Below are positions 52,166 to 60,200 of a stretch of DNA of 64,000 nucleotides, piece after piece (the stretch's first letter is position 1; the number at the start of each line of letters is the position of its first letter). Origin of the DNA: Parabacteroides hominis (GTDB lineage: Bacteria; Bacteroidota; Bacteroidia; Bacteroidales; Tannerellaceae); assembly GCF_014287585.1 (NCBI RefSeq), contig NZ_JACOOJ010000002.1:62001-126000 (forward strand), in the 5' to 3' direction. The notes below the pieces were generated by a model. The model worked only from the letters and a program-made list of their open reading frames with translations. It was not told the DNA's origin and ran no database searches. The position numbers were made by a program, and so were the translations under genes.

Positions 52166-53506
52166 TTAACTGTTTATAGCATCTATTATATTCACCCGTA
52201 CGGCACGCCAGACCGGTATCGACGACGACAGGAAGTTGAGCACCAAGCAGACCAAAAAGGCATACCCGAAGACCGGAAGGTTCAGCATCATCCCCGGAGT
52301 CAGGTCTATATTCGCCCCGCCCATCATCATGACAAACACTCCCGGAACCAGCAACAGATTCCGGAAAAGCAGGATCAGCAGGTAAGAGAACAGCAAGCCG
52401 ACCAATCCTCCGGGCAGCATCAGCACCATATTCTCGATCAAAATCTGCATGAACAGCCCCGTCCTGCGCGCCCCGAAAGCTTTGCGCACGCCTAACTCGG
52501 CAATGCGGTCCTGCATGTGGGAGGCGTTCAAGCCCGAAAGATTGATAGCCGGGACCAGCAGGAAGAGCAGGATCAGCAGGAAGAATACGAAATAGAGGAC
52601 ATTCACCGGGTTCATCCCGTTTGCCCCGCTCGCCCCGCTCCCGATGCTTCCTCCTGCGAACTGGCTGACCACATGCCTGCCATGTGCTTCCAGGCCATTC
52701 ATCAGCCGGATCTTCCCATCGCGCAAGGTCGAGTTGTAAAGCCGGATCTGCTCGTCCAGTTCATGCGCTACCTCTTCTTCGGAGACGCCGCGGGCAGGCA
52801 GGATGCATCCTACCAGAAAGCCCAGCGATGCCTCCCGTTCGCTATTACCCGTCTCCATAACAGTGGGAAGGCAGGAATAGGGAACCCACAAATCGGCAAC
52901 GACCGCAGGGGTGATATACGATACATCCTCCACCACTCCGCTCACGATATATTCCACATCATCCAGCAGGAAGGCCTGTCCCGACACATCCGTCCGCGAA
53001 AAGATCTTCCTCGCCAGCGACGAAGAGATCACCGCACGGGGCAAGGCAGACTGGAACTCCGGCTCGCCGAACGGGCGACCGTCTATAAAGGTAAAGTCGA
53101 AAATACGCCAAAAGCCGTCGTTGGTCCCCATCATCACCACTTTGTAGGGATCGCCCGTGCCGGACAGCCGGGCATACGATTCGCCTGCCAATATCGACAT
53201 GATCGTCGGATCGGTCGTCACCGCCACCTCCTCGGCCGTTTGCAAGGACAGGAGGCATTCTTTAGCCGAGCGGGCACTGAAAAAGAACGAGCTGGTGCTT
53301 TTATCCTTCGCATATTCAAGGAAAGAGACATACAGCATCCGGTCGCGATGCACTTCGGGAGCCATATTGGCCGTACGTATATGATAGGCGATAGCCATCA
53401 CCATCACCATCGAGATCGCCAATCCCGTACCGATGATATAGACGGCACTGAAGAAACGGTTCTGCTTCATCAATTGCCAGGCTTGTCTGAGATATTGTTT
53501 ATACAT
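52166..53506 (-). CDS. FtsX/MacB-type ABC permease, type A (pair 4)
   Basis: 446 residues, the longest A gene (MYKQYLRQAWQLMKQNRFFSAVYIIGTGLAISMVMVMA). The periplasmic domain has an extra Gly-rich loop near residue 290 (AGGSIGSGASGANGM). The coupling block is LGVRKAFGARRTGLFMQIL. It begins 28 bp from the palindromic element at 53535-53819; no promoter box or sigma-54 site is seen in between, so its transcription start is unclear. It is split from the ATPase gene by a plus-strand HU-like gene. Confidence 0.9.
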   Translation of the reverse strand: MYKQYLRQAWQLMKQNRFFSAVYIIGTGLAISMVMVMAIAYHIRTANMAPEVHRDRMLYVSFLEYAKDKSTSSFFFSARSAKECLLSLQTAEEVAVTTDPTIMSILAGESYARLSGTGDPYKVVMMGTNDGFWRIFDFTFIDGRPFGEPEFQSALPRAVISSSLARKIFSRTDVSGQAFLLDDVEYIVSGVVEDVSYITPAVVADLWVPYSCLPTVMETGNSEREASLGFLVGCILPARGVSEEEVAHELDEQIRLYNSTLRDGKIRLMNGLEAHGRHVVSQFAGGSIGSGASGANGMNPVNVLYFVFFLLILLFLLVPAINLSGLNASHMQDRIAELGVRKAFGARRTGLFMQILIENMVLMLPGGLVGLLFSYLLILLFRNLLLVPGVFVMMMGGANIDLTPGMMLNLPVFGYAFLVCLVLNFLSSSIPVWRAVRVNIIDAINS

Positions 53507-53534
53507 ATTATATTATATAATGTGTTAGTTTGGT

Positions 53535-53819
53535 AAATGCTGATTTATCGGTGTGTTTCTTGCTTGTGATTATAGTGTCATGCCGTAGGCTCTCTTTTGC
53601 CGTCTGCTTCAGCAGACGGATAGATGATTGTTCCGGCTTTGCCGGTTCCTCTGTGGGTTTTAACCCCTTTAAATATTATATTAAAAAAGGGACTAAAGCC
53701 CACAGAGGAAGAGGCTTCGCCTCCAGACCTTTTAAACCGTCTGCTGAAGCAGACGGCAAAAGAGAGCTTGCGACACAATGCGCAGCCTTGTCTGTTTGCT
53801 CACTCATAAATCAGCATTT
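53535..53819 (+). repeat. Nested-palindrome element, copy 1
   Basis: A 285-bp element with 14-bp terminal inverted repeats AAATGCTGATTTAT and ATAAATCAGCATTT. Inside are inverted arms TTTTGCCGTCTGCTTCAGCA and its complement, small hairpins (CCGGCTTTGCCGG, GAGGCTTCGCCTC) and a central TGTGGGTTTTAACCCC/GGGACTAAAGCCCACA stem. Copies 2 and 3 are at 55595 and 59917. It fills the 371-bp gap before the HU-like gene. Confidence 0.88.
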
Positions 53820-53877
53820 TCCATTATTACCTTTTTTATTCTTACCTTTATCACCTAATCATTAAATCTGAACGATC

Positions 53878-54660
53878 ATGGACAAAGAATTACCTGAATC
53901 AGAACTGGGACCGAAGCCCCCGAAATCATATATCCGCGTCAGCAAAAGCAATCTGCCGGGTATTAAAAGCTACACAGCCAGTGTCCTCTATCGCCGTACC
54001 ATCGACATCGAAACGATCGCCCAACGTATTGTCGACAAAAGGAGCGAATTCCGCAAAGAAACCTTCGTCACGACTTTCAACATCATCAAAAAAGAAATCT
54101 ACGAGGCCATCGAAGACGGCTTTAACGTCGATTTCGGCTTCGGCCGCACGGAGATCACAGCAAACGGGAGCTTCGAATACTTGGGCGAGAAGTTCAACCG
54201 CAAGAAACATACCCTCACCCCCTGTCTTCGTCCTTCGCCCCAACTGAAACAACGCACGGCACGCATCCCGGTCGAAAACATCACGCAGGGGACTTATGCC
54301 AATGCCCCTCATCCGGCTTATGTCAGCCTTGAGATCGAACCTCGCACGATCAATAGCACCGAGCCTTATAACCAGCTTCCCGCAGGACGCCATCCGTTTG
54401 TTTCGATCTACGGCAGCCGCCTCAAATTGATGGGCGACCTGCCCGGCGTCGGTATCCAACTCCGGTGTGTCGAAACCGGCGAGGAGTATTTCTTTCCACC
54501 TAAGAAAGTCTTTATCAACACTTCGATCCGCCTTTGCTTCATGCCGGAATTCGATTTTACCCCCGGAGAATGGGAGGCTATCGTGGGAAGCCAGTTCACG
54601 CCTACCTACAAGCTATACAAGCAGGAGCGGTATGGATACCTCACCTTTACCGTAGTCTGA
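53878..54660 (+). CDS. HU-like DNA-binding protein with DUF4469-type C-terminal domain
   Basis: 260 residues. Residues 20-135 form an HU-related domain (ASVLYRRTIDIETIAQRIVDKRSEFRKETFVTTFNIIKKEIYEAIEDGFNVDFGFGRTEI). The remaining part (about 150-260, FVSIYGSRLKLMGDLPGVGIQLRC and FMPEFDFTPGEWEAIVGSQF) looks like the Ig-like DUF4469 fold. It is the only plus-strand gene within the permease array, between the ATPase and pair 4, and is followed by four 23-bp repeats. That position suggests it was inserted here. Function beyond DNA binding is not evident. Confidence 0.88.
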   Translation: MDKELPESELGPKPPKSYIRVSKSNLPGIKSYTASVLYRRTIDIETIAQRIVDKRSEFRKETFVTTFNIIKKEIYEAIEDGFNVDFGFGRTEITANGSFEYLGEKFNRKKHTLTPCLRPSPQLKQRTARIPVENITQGTYANAPHPAYVSLEIEPRTINSTEPYNQLPAGRHPFVSIYGSRLKLMGDLPGVGIQLRCVETGEEYFFPPKKVFINTSIRLCFMPEFDFTPGEWEAIVGSQFTPTYKLYKQERYGYLTFTVV

Positions 54661-54676
54661 GGTCTCACCCCCGTTA

Positions 54677-54783
54677 GTGATAGCTTGCCTCCCAAGTAGG
54701 AGGCACGACACCTCGCAGGTAGGAGGTTTTATACCTCATAGGTAGGAGGTACGCCACCTGATAGTTAGGAGGCAAGGTATCAC
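54677..54783 (+). repeat. Four tandem 23-bp repeats within a long inverted repeat
   Basis: Units start at 54687, 54710, 54733 and 54756, of the form ACCTC-N7-GAGG plus a short spacer; each is a small dyad. The block is framed by GTGATAGCTTGCCTCC (54677-54692) and GGAGGCAAGGTATCAC (54768-54783), complementary with one mismatch. It lies 17 bp after the HU-like stop and 63 bp from the ATPase stop, so it may also end transcription. Confidence 0.85.
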
Positions 54784-54845
54784 TCGGTAAGGGTCGAAGG
54801 CGTGGTACGCCCGTATGCCGACGGGACGCCAACCCGGAGACCTTA

Positions 54846-55511
54846 TCACATCACCTGGCGACCATCGAAGAAGCGTACCGTGCGGCTTGTCTGCTTGGCC
54901 TGGTCGTCGTTGTGGGTGACCATGACGATGGTGCGTCCGTCTTCCTTGTTCAGTTTGTGGAGCAGTTCCATGACTTCGGCGCCCATCTTGGAATCGAGGT
55001 TACCGGTCGGCTCATCGGCAAGGATGATGTCGGGATTGCCGACAATGGCACGGGCGATGGCGACACGCTGGCACTGGCCACCGGAGAGCTGGGTCGGGAA
55101 GTGGCGCATGCGGTGCGAAAGGCCGACCTTTTCGAGCACGGCAACGGCGGCTTCACGGCGTTCTTTGGCACTGACCTTGCGGTAGAGAAGGGGCAGTTCG
55201 ACATTGTCGAGCACATTCAGCGAATTGATCAGGTGGAAAGACTGGAAGACGAAACCTAACTTCTGGTTACGGAACATCGCCAGTTGCTTGTCGTTCATAT
55301 TGACTGTGTTGGTCCCTGCAATCTCGACAGTGCCGGAGGTCGGGGCATCGAGCAGGCCGATGATGTTCAGCAAGGTGGATTTGCCGCATCCGGAGGGGCC
55401 CATGATACTCAGGAATTCTCCTTGATTGACTGTCAGGTTCACGTTCTCCAGGGCAACCGTTTCGATTTCTTTCGTCCGGTAGATCTTTTCAAGATTTGTA
55501 AGTGTTATCAT
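54846..55511 (-). CDS. LolD/MacB-type ABC transporter ATPase
   Basis: 222 residues from the ATG at 55511 (MITLTNLEKIYR); the longer frame adds 12 residues with no support. Complete nucleotide-binding domain: Walker A GPSGCGKS, Q-loop VFQSFHL, signature LSGGQCQRVA, Walker B IILADEP, H-loop VTHN. It is the MacB/LolD type that pairs with FtsX-domain permeases. It is the only ATPase in 16 kb holding ten such permeases, so it probably serves several pairs. A sigma-54 promoter with activator site is 410 bp upstream, and the leader contains palindromic element copy 2. Confidence 0.95.
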   Translation of the reverse strand: MITLTNLEKIYRTKEIETVALENVNLTVNQGEFLSIMGPSGCGKSTLLNIIGLLDAPTSGTVEIAGTNTVNMNDKQLAMFRNQKLGFVFQSFHLINSLNVLDNVELPLLYRKVSAKERREAAVAVLEKVGLSHRMRHFPTQLSGGQCQRVAIARAIVGNPDIILADEPTGNLDSKMGAEVMELLHKLNKEDGRTIVMVTHNDDQAKQTSRTVRFFDGRQVM

Positions 55512-55594
55512 AATCGTTATTGTTTGTTGTGGGCTGTAGAGACACACGGCTGTGCGTCTTCACGACCCGTTGTTATTATATTCTGTTTGATTGT

Positions 55595-55876
55595 AAATGA
55601 TGATTTATGGGTGAGCAAACAGACAAGGCAGCGTCTTGTGCCGCAGGTTCTCTTTTGCCGTCTGCTTCAGCAGACGGATGGATGATTGTTCCGGCTTTGC
55701 CGGTTCCTCTGTGGGTTTTAACCCCTTTTGATACAATAGATGAAAGGGACTGAAGTCCACAGAGGAAGAGGCTTTGCCTCTAAATCTTTTAAACCGTCTG
55801 CTGAAGCAGACGGCAAAAGAGAGCCTACAGCCACGAGACAAATCTCGTTTGTTAGCTCGCTGATAAATCAGCATTT
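55595..55876 (-). repeat. Nested-palindrome element, copy 2
   Basis: 282 bp, AAATGATGATTTAT to ATAAATCAGCATTT, inverted relative to copies 1 and 3 (its left flank GTGAGCAAACAGACAAGGC matches the right flank of copy 1). It lies inside the predicted 5' leader of the ATPase mRNA and would fold into a long RNA hairpin. Confidence 0.88.
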
Positions 55877-55920
55877 CAATATTTAGCAAGGATCGCTTTC
55901 CCTGTATATTCTTTCAATGG

Positions 55921-55935
55921 GCAAATTGCGTGCCA
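55921..55935 (-). promoter_or_regulatory. Sigma-54 promoter of the ABC ATPase gene
   Basis: On the minus strand TGGCACGCAATTTGC matches the consensus TGGCACG-N4-TTGC at every defined position. Start expected near 55909, giving a 400-nt leader. Confidence 0.88.
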
Positions 55936-55979
55936 AAGAAGTAAGTCGCTATTAATCAATCATTACGCCAAGCAACAGG

Positions 55980-56010
55980 TGTCCGATATCGAACACATTG
56001 TCCGTTTTTG
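55980..56010 (-). promoter_or_regulatory. Upstream activator site of the ABC ATPase gene
   Basis: TGTCCGATATCGAACA, 3 bp, TGTCCGTTTTTG. Same order, spacing and distance (44 bp from the -24 element) as at tolC. It lies just after the stop of the permease at 56013. Confidence 0.82.
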
Positions 56011-56012
56011 CA

Positions 56013-57287
56013 TCACTCGTCATGCAGCGTATCGGCGGGTTGCAGCCGCATGGCGCGGTAGGCAGGGAAGCCGATGCCGATAGCGACCATGATGCCGATC
56101 AACCCAAGCGTCATCCCCATGCCGCACAGCAAACGCCCAAGCACCGGGATCTGCATCGCGCTCCACTCCGTCACCTCTAAATACATCAGGTTCGCGAAGA
56201 CGAGCGCGGCAGGCACGAACGCCACGCCCAAGAGGACAAACCCCTCGGCAAACAGGTGGCGGAAGATGTTACGCCGCGAAGCCCCCATCGCCATCCTTAG
56301 CCCGATCTCGGCGCTGCGCTGTTGCGTGCGGAACCAGAACGTCCCGATGATACCCAGGAAGACGTTGAGCAGGAAGAAGAGGATGCAGGAGAAGTAGAAA
56401 CGTATGTCATCCATCCAATAGCGCAACATCTCGTTACGATAATATGACATCGGGACGACATCTTTCAAGTAGATATTGCCGAGGCGAAGTTGCTGCGACA
56501 TCTCACGGGTGAAGCCGGCGACAAAACGATTGTTGTCGGCTGCAGGTTTTACACGGATGAAGAGGCTCCACCCGTTCGCGAGGCCGTCGCCTGAATTGGC
56601 AATCGCCTCCCGGCTTCCGGCCGCTTTGTAGTAAGCATAGTCATAGTCCATGAAATCGCTGTAACGTTGCGGCTCGCAGACAGCTCCGATATGATAGAAA
56701 ACGCTATCGCGGTCACCCTGGTCTGTGATCTGTATTTCCTGGTTCAAAGCCTTGGCGGCAGAGCCGAAAAAGTCCGTCCCGACCGTTCCCGTCACGACGA
56801 TCCGGTTCTCGTCCAAAGCCTTCGTCAAGGTTTCCCATGATTGGCCGTCAGCGGTTTTCACCCGGAAGACACGGAAATAGGCGGGATCTACGTGCCGCAC
56901 ATATCCATGCCGCATCAACGAATCTTTTTTGAAAGTGGCAAACTGGTTACTACCCCTGTAATGAAAATGGTTGCCACCTGTATAACAGACAGCCTCCACC
57001 TGCGGATGATGCGCCAAACGGTCGTAAACAGCCAAAAAGTCGCTGCCCCCCTTCCTGCTATGCACGACGGAAGTATCATAGTCCGCACTCGAAACCGGCA
57101 CGGTGGCAAGCTGCACATGGTAAACGTTCGATATGTCGAATCCCAGCGGCCGCTCAAAACTCTTGTACTGGACATAGAGAGCATCTGATGCATACCAGAG
57201 AAATACCGAAACGACGACAAGTTCCAAAAAGATGAGCACATTGCTTTTGCGCTCATTCCAAAGTTGTATGAAGATCATTCGTAACAT
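56013..57287 (-). CDS. FtsX/MacB-type ABC permease, type B (pair 3)
   Basis: 424 residues, MLRMIFIQLWNERKSNVLIFLELVVVSVFLWY to PADTLHDE. One N-terminal and three C-terminal helices, with a periplasmic domain between about 45 and 290. Coupling block IGLRMAMGASRRNIFRHLFAEGF. Start 6 bp after the stop of the A gene; its own stop is followed within 3-30 bp by the activator site of the ATPase promoter, so read-through and promoter activity may interfere. Confidence 0.9.
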   Translation of the reverse strand: MLRMIFIQLWNERKSNVLIFLELVVVSVFLWYASDALYVQYKSFERPLGFDISNVYHVQLATVPVSSADYDTSVVHSRKGGSDFLAVYDRLAHHPQVEAVCYTGGNHFHYRGSNQFATFKKDSLMRHGYVRHVDPAYFRVFRVKTADGQSWETLTKALDENRIVVTGTVGTDFFGSAAKALNQEIQITDQGDRDSVFYHIGAVCEPQRYSDFMDYDYAYYKAAGSREAIANSGDGLANGWSLFIRVKPAADNNRFVAGFTREMSQQLRLGNIYLKDVVPMSYYRNEMLRYWMDDIRFYFSCILFFLLNVFLGIIGTFWFRTQQRSAEIGLRMAMGASRRNIFRHLFAEGFVLLGVAFVPAALVFANLMYLEVTEWSAMQIPVLGRLLCGMGMTLGLIGIMVAIGIGFPAYRAMRLQPADTLHDE

Positions 57288-57293
57288 AAGCCA

Positions 57294-58562
57294 TCAACTG
57301 TTTATAGAGTCCGTAATATTCACCCTCGACACCCGCCATGCCGGAATACCCGCCGACATCAGGTTCATCACCAGGCAGAAGAGAAAAGCCGCCAAGAACA
57401 CATAACCGTTGAACATGCCGGCAGAGAGGCGGGCCTCTCCCAACGAGGTCGTCAGCAGCCAGTCGCGCAACAGCCACAAGGAAAAGAAAGAAAGGACAAG
57501 CCCAAGCAAGCCTCCTGCCAAAGTAAGCACAAGGTTCTCTAAAAGCACCTGGGAAACGATGTCCCGCTTTGTGGCTCCAAAGGCACGGCGCACACCCAAT
57601 TCGGCCACCCGTTTGCGCATTCGCGAAAAGGTGATGCTCGAAAGGTTAAGCGCGGGGACAAGCAGGAGGATAAAGAGGACAACCCCGTAGCGAAGGTAGG
57701 CCCGCGACACATCCTGCGGTTTCTCGTTTCCGCCGTAAAGCCATTCTTCGACCTGCGTGGTGGGCAAATGGAGCATGTCAGCCTTGTAATCGGAAAGGGT
57801 CGAGTTGAAGCTGGCGAGGCGCGCCTCCGCTTCACGGCGCAGATCTTCACGGTTTTTCCCTTCTTTCAACAGGGCATAACACTGAAAGTTACCATTGATC
57901 CCTTCGCACCACCCTTGCCGGTAACCGGGGTCGGTCGTGTACGGTAGCCAAACTTCCGCCCAGGCTTTATTGGCAAAACGGGAAACGTCTTTTACCACGC
58001 CACAGATACGAAAGACAGTGAAGTCGAGTTTCATCTCTTTTCCGGTCGCTTGCACGGTCCCGAACAGTGTACGTGCCACGCTTTCGCTCACCACTGCTTC
58101 GCGGATGCCACTCATAAAGGCTGCAGGCGCAAAGGGCGCACCATCCAGAAAGTCGAACTTGAAAAGTTGCCAAAAGGCGGTGTCTGTCAAGATCACCTGA
58201 CTGTTATAACGCCGTAGTCCGTCCATAGTGGAAGCGGGCAGCTTGTCCCACCGTTTCCGGAGAACACCGGTCACTACCTCGGCAGACTGCAAGGGGTAAT
58301 AGCAAGTTTCCAAAAGAGGGAGACCGATGCCACTGTACGACATACGTCGCCCGTCTTCTTTCCCCAACGACATAATATTGGTGAAATAGCAGGTACGCTC
58401 CCGGTTCACTTCCGGCCTGAACCCTGCCGTATTCACGACATACAGGATCACGATCACCATGATCATGCAGATAGCCAAAGCTGTTCCGAGGATGGAGATC
58501 ACGCTCAGCAACTTGTTCTCCTTCAAGAGCCGGAGGGCCTGTTTAAAGTAATGCTTTATCAT
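57294..58562 (-). CDS. FtsX/MacB-type ABC permease, type A (pair 3)
   Basis: 422 residues beginning MIKHYFKQALRLLKENKLLSVISILGTALAICMIMVIVIL. The extracytoplasmic domain holds the A-type SESVARTLFG and ICGVVKDVSRFANKAWAEVWLPYT blocks, seen with small changes in all five A genes. C-terminal FtsX domain with LGVRRAFGATKRDIVSQVL; tail DSINS. It lies 41 bp from the B gene of pair 2 upstream. Confidence 0.9.
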   Translation of the reverse strand: MIKHYFKQALRLLKENKLLSVISILGTALAICMIMVIVILYVVNTAGFRPEVNRERTCYFTNIMSLGKEDGRRMSYSGIGLPLLETCYYPLQSAEVVTGVLRKRWDKLPASTMDGLRRYNSQVILTDTAFWQLFKFDFLDGAPFAPAAFMSGIREAVVSESVARTLFGTVQATGKEMKLDFTVFRICGVVKDVSRFANKAWAEVWLPYTTDPGYRQGWCEGINGNFQCYALLKEGKNREDLRREAEARLASFNSTLSDYKADMLHLPTTQVEEWLYGGNEKPQDVSRAYLRYGVVLFILLLVPALNLSSITFSRMRKRVAELGVRRAFGATKRDIVSQVLLENLVLTLAGGLLGLVLSFFSLWLLRDWLLTTSLGEARLSAGMFNGYVFLAAFLFCLVMNLMSAGIPAWRVSRVNITDSINS

Positions 58563-58603
58563 ATTACAATTGCTTATATTTTATAGAGTTAACAATAACA
58601 TTC

Positions 58604-59875
58604 TTACTCATAGTGTAACGCCTCCGCCGGCGCCGTCCGTACCGCCTTGCGTACCGGGAACCAGACACCGATGCAGATCATGGCGCCCATCAGAAGATAG
58701 GTGAAGCCGAAGGTCATGAGGAAACGCATGAATGTAAGCGGTTGGCGGTAGGAATCGAGCTGGTCTATATAAGCCATGTTGAAGGCGAAGATGACCAGCA
58801 AGGGCAATGTCAAGGCAAGCAGGCAAAGCCCCTCGGCATACAGATAGCGTTCCAGCGTGATACGGTGCGCGCCCAAAGCCATACGGAGGCCGATCTCGCC
58901 TTTGCGGTTCTGCATGCGAAGCCAGAAAGTGCCGATGATGCCGAAGAAGACATTTACCAGCATGAAAGCCATCAGGGACATCTTATTATTTGCCTCCCGC
59001 TCCTTCCAACTCAGTTGCTGTTCGCGGAAAGAGGAAATCGGGGCAATGCCGTAGACATAGAGGTTGTTGACCTTCAGCCTCTCCCCCATTCCGTCCAGGA
59101 ACAGGTTCATCTCGTTCTGCGTATAAGGACGTTTCATGCGGACACAAAACTCGGCGCTGCTCGCACCGAAGCTACTGACGGTAGAATTGTAAGTTTCTCC
59201 TTCCAAGCACTGGAAATAAGAGGCTTCCGGACGCTCGTATTCGTTCGTGCGGATGGAGGCGGAGACTGCTGCGATCTCGGACGACAGATCGCGACCGCCA
59301 TGATACACGCGGCGGCCTACAACATTCGGGGCGCCGTGATAGAAGCCTTCCGCCATTTCAGGCGTGATCACAATCACGTTATGCCGCCCGGCGACCTTGT
59401 CGTAGACCGGTTCCCCGTCGACTGTCCGGATACGGAAGAGGCGGAAATATTCCGGCGTGACGTTGCGCATCTGGAATGTCTCCATATTCTTGGCATAAAC
59501 AGTATCGCCATCCATCGGCTTGACTTCCCGCCAGGAATTACCGTTCGAATAGGGGCAGGAATAGAAGGTGACGCAAACATCCTCCACCTCCGGGTTCTGG
59601 CGGATCTGAGTCATCAACTGCGTCAGGTCTTCCGGGTCGGACGAGTGGTAGAGGGAATCGGGGACGTAGCCCGGCGCCTTCACATCCAATGTGCTCAGCT
59701 TAAAACGCCATACGTTCTCTACATCGAAGCCCAGCGGTGCATGATACGTCCGGTAATCCACCCAGAACGCATCCACCATCATCCAGAGCACGCCGGCCAC
59801 CACTAACAGTTCCGCAAATATCCAGCCGTTGCTGCGACGCTGGTTCCACATTATCTTTAGAATATGTTTGATCAT
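58604..59875 (-). CDS. FtsX/MacB-type ABC permease, type B (pair 2)
   Basis: 423 residues, MIKHILKIMWNQRRSNGWIFAELLVVAGVLWM to PAEALHYE. Closest visible relative is the B gene of pair 1 at 61479 (same WNQRRSN start and similar periplasmic motifs such as QIRQNPEVEDVCVTFYSCPYS), pointing to a recent duplication of pairs 1 and 2. Coupling block IGLRMALGAHRITLERYLYAEGL. Upstream lies palindromic element copy 3, without a recognised promoter. Confidence 0.9.
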   Translation of the reverse strand: MIKHILKIMWNQRRSNGWIFAELLVVAGVLWMMVDAFWVDYRTYHAPLGFDVENVWRFKLSTLDVKAPGYVPDSLYHSSDPEDLTQLMTQIRQNPEVEDVCVTFYSCPYSNGNSWREVKPMDGDTVYAKNMETFQMRNVTPEYFRLFRIRTVDGEPVYDKVAGRHNVIVITPEMAEGFYHGAPNVVGRRVYHGGRDLSSEIAAVSASIRTNEYERPEASYFQCLEGETYNSTVSSFGASSAEFCVRMKRPYTQNEMNLFLDGMGERLKVNNLYVYGIAPISSFREQQLSWKEREANNKMSLMAFMLVNVFFGIIGTFWLRMQNRKGEIGLRMALGAHRITLERYLYAEGLCLLALTLPLLVIFAFNMAYIDQLDSYRQPLTFMRFLMTFGFTYLLMGAMICIGVWFPVRKAVRTAPAEALHYE

Positions 59876-59916
59876 TATATTGGGTTTATTTTATTATTAA
59901 TATGTTACCGGTAAAT

Positions 59917-60200
59917 AAATGATGATTTACCGGTGTGTTTCATGCTTGTGATTATAGTGTCGTGCCTCAGGCTCTCTTTTGCCGTCTGCTTCAGCAGACG
60001 GATAGATGATTGTTCCGGCTTTGCCGGTTCCTCTGTGGGTTTTAGCCCCTTTTATGGATTCTATTTAAAGGGGCTAAAGCCCACAGAAGAAGAGGCTTTG
60101 CCTCCAGGCCTTTTAATCCGTCTGCTGAAGCAGACGGCAAAAGAGAGGCTACGACATAAGGCACAGCTTTGTTTGTTAGCTCACATATAAATCATCATTT
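59917..60200 (+). repeat. Nested-palindrome element, copy 3
   Basis: 284 bp, AAATGATGATTTA to ATAAATCATCATTT, same orientation as copy 1. Its right terminal repeat supplies the TGA stop (60195-60197) of the permease gene at 60195, so the element has settled at the very end of that gene. It accounts for the 319-bp gap. Confidence 0.88.

Noticed and set aside
54677..54783. Possible CRISPR array (also considered at 30427-30514)
   Set aside because: Repeats are back to back with no unique spacers, only four units each, and no cas genes.
58742..59806. 354-codon plus-strand frame (similar case at 52517-53536)
   Set aside because: Antisense to permease genes; His/Arg-rich and without homologous features.
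53530..60190. Small frames sharing the peptide LSFAVCFSRR in several places
   Set aside because: They are translations of the palindromic repeat elements, in both orientations, and not genes.
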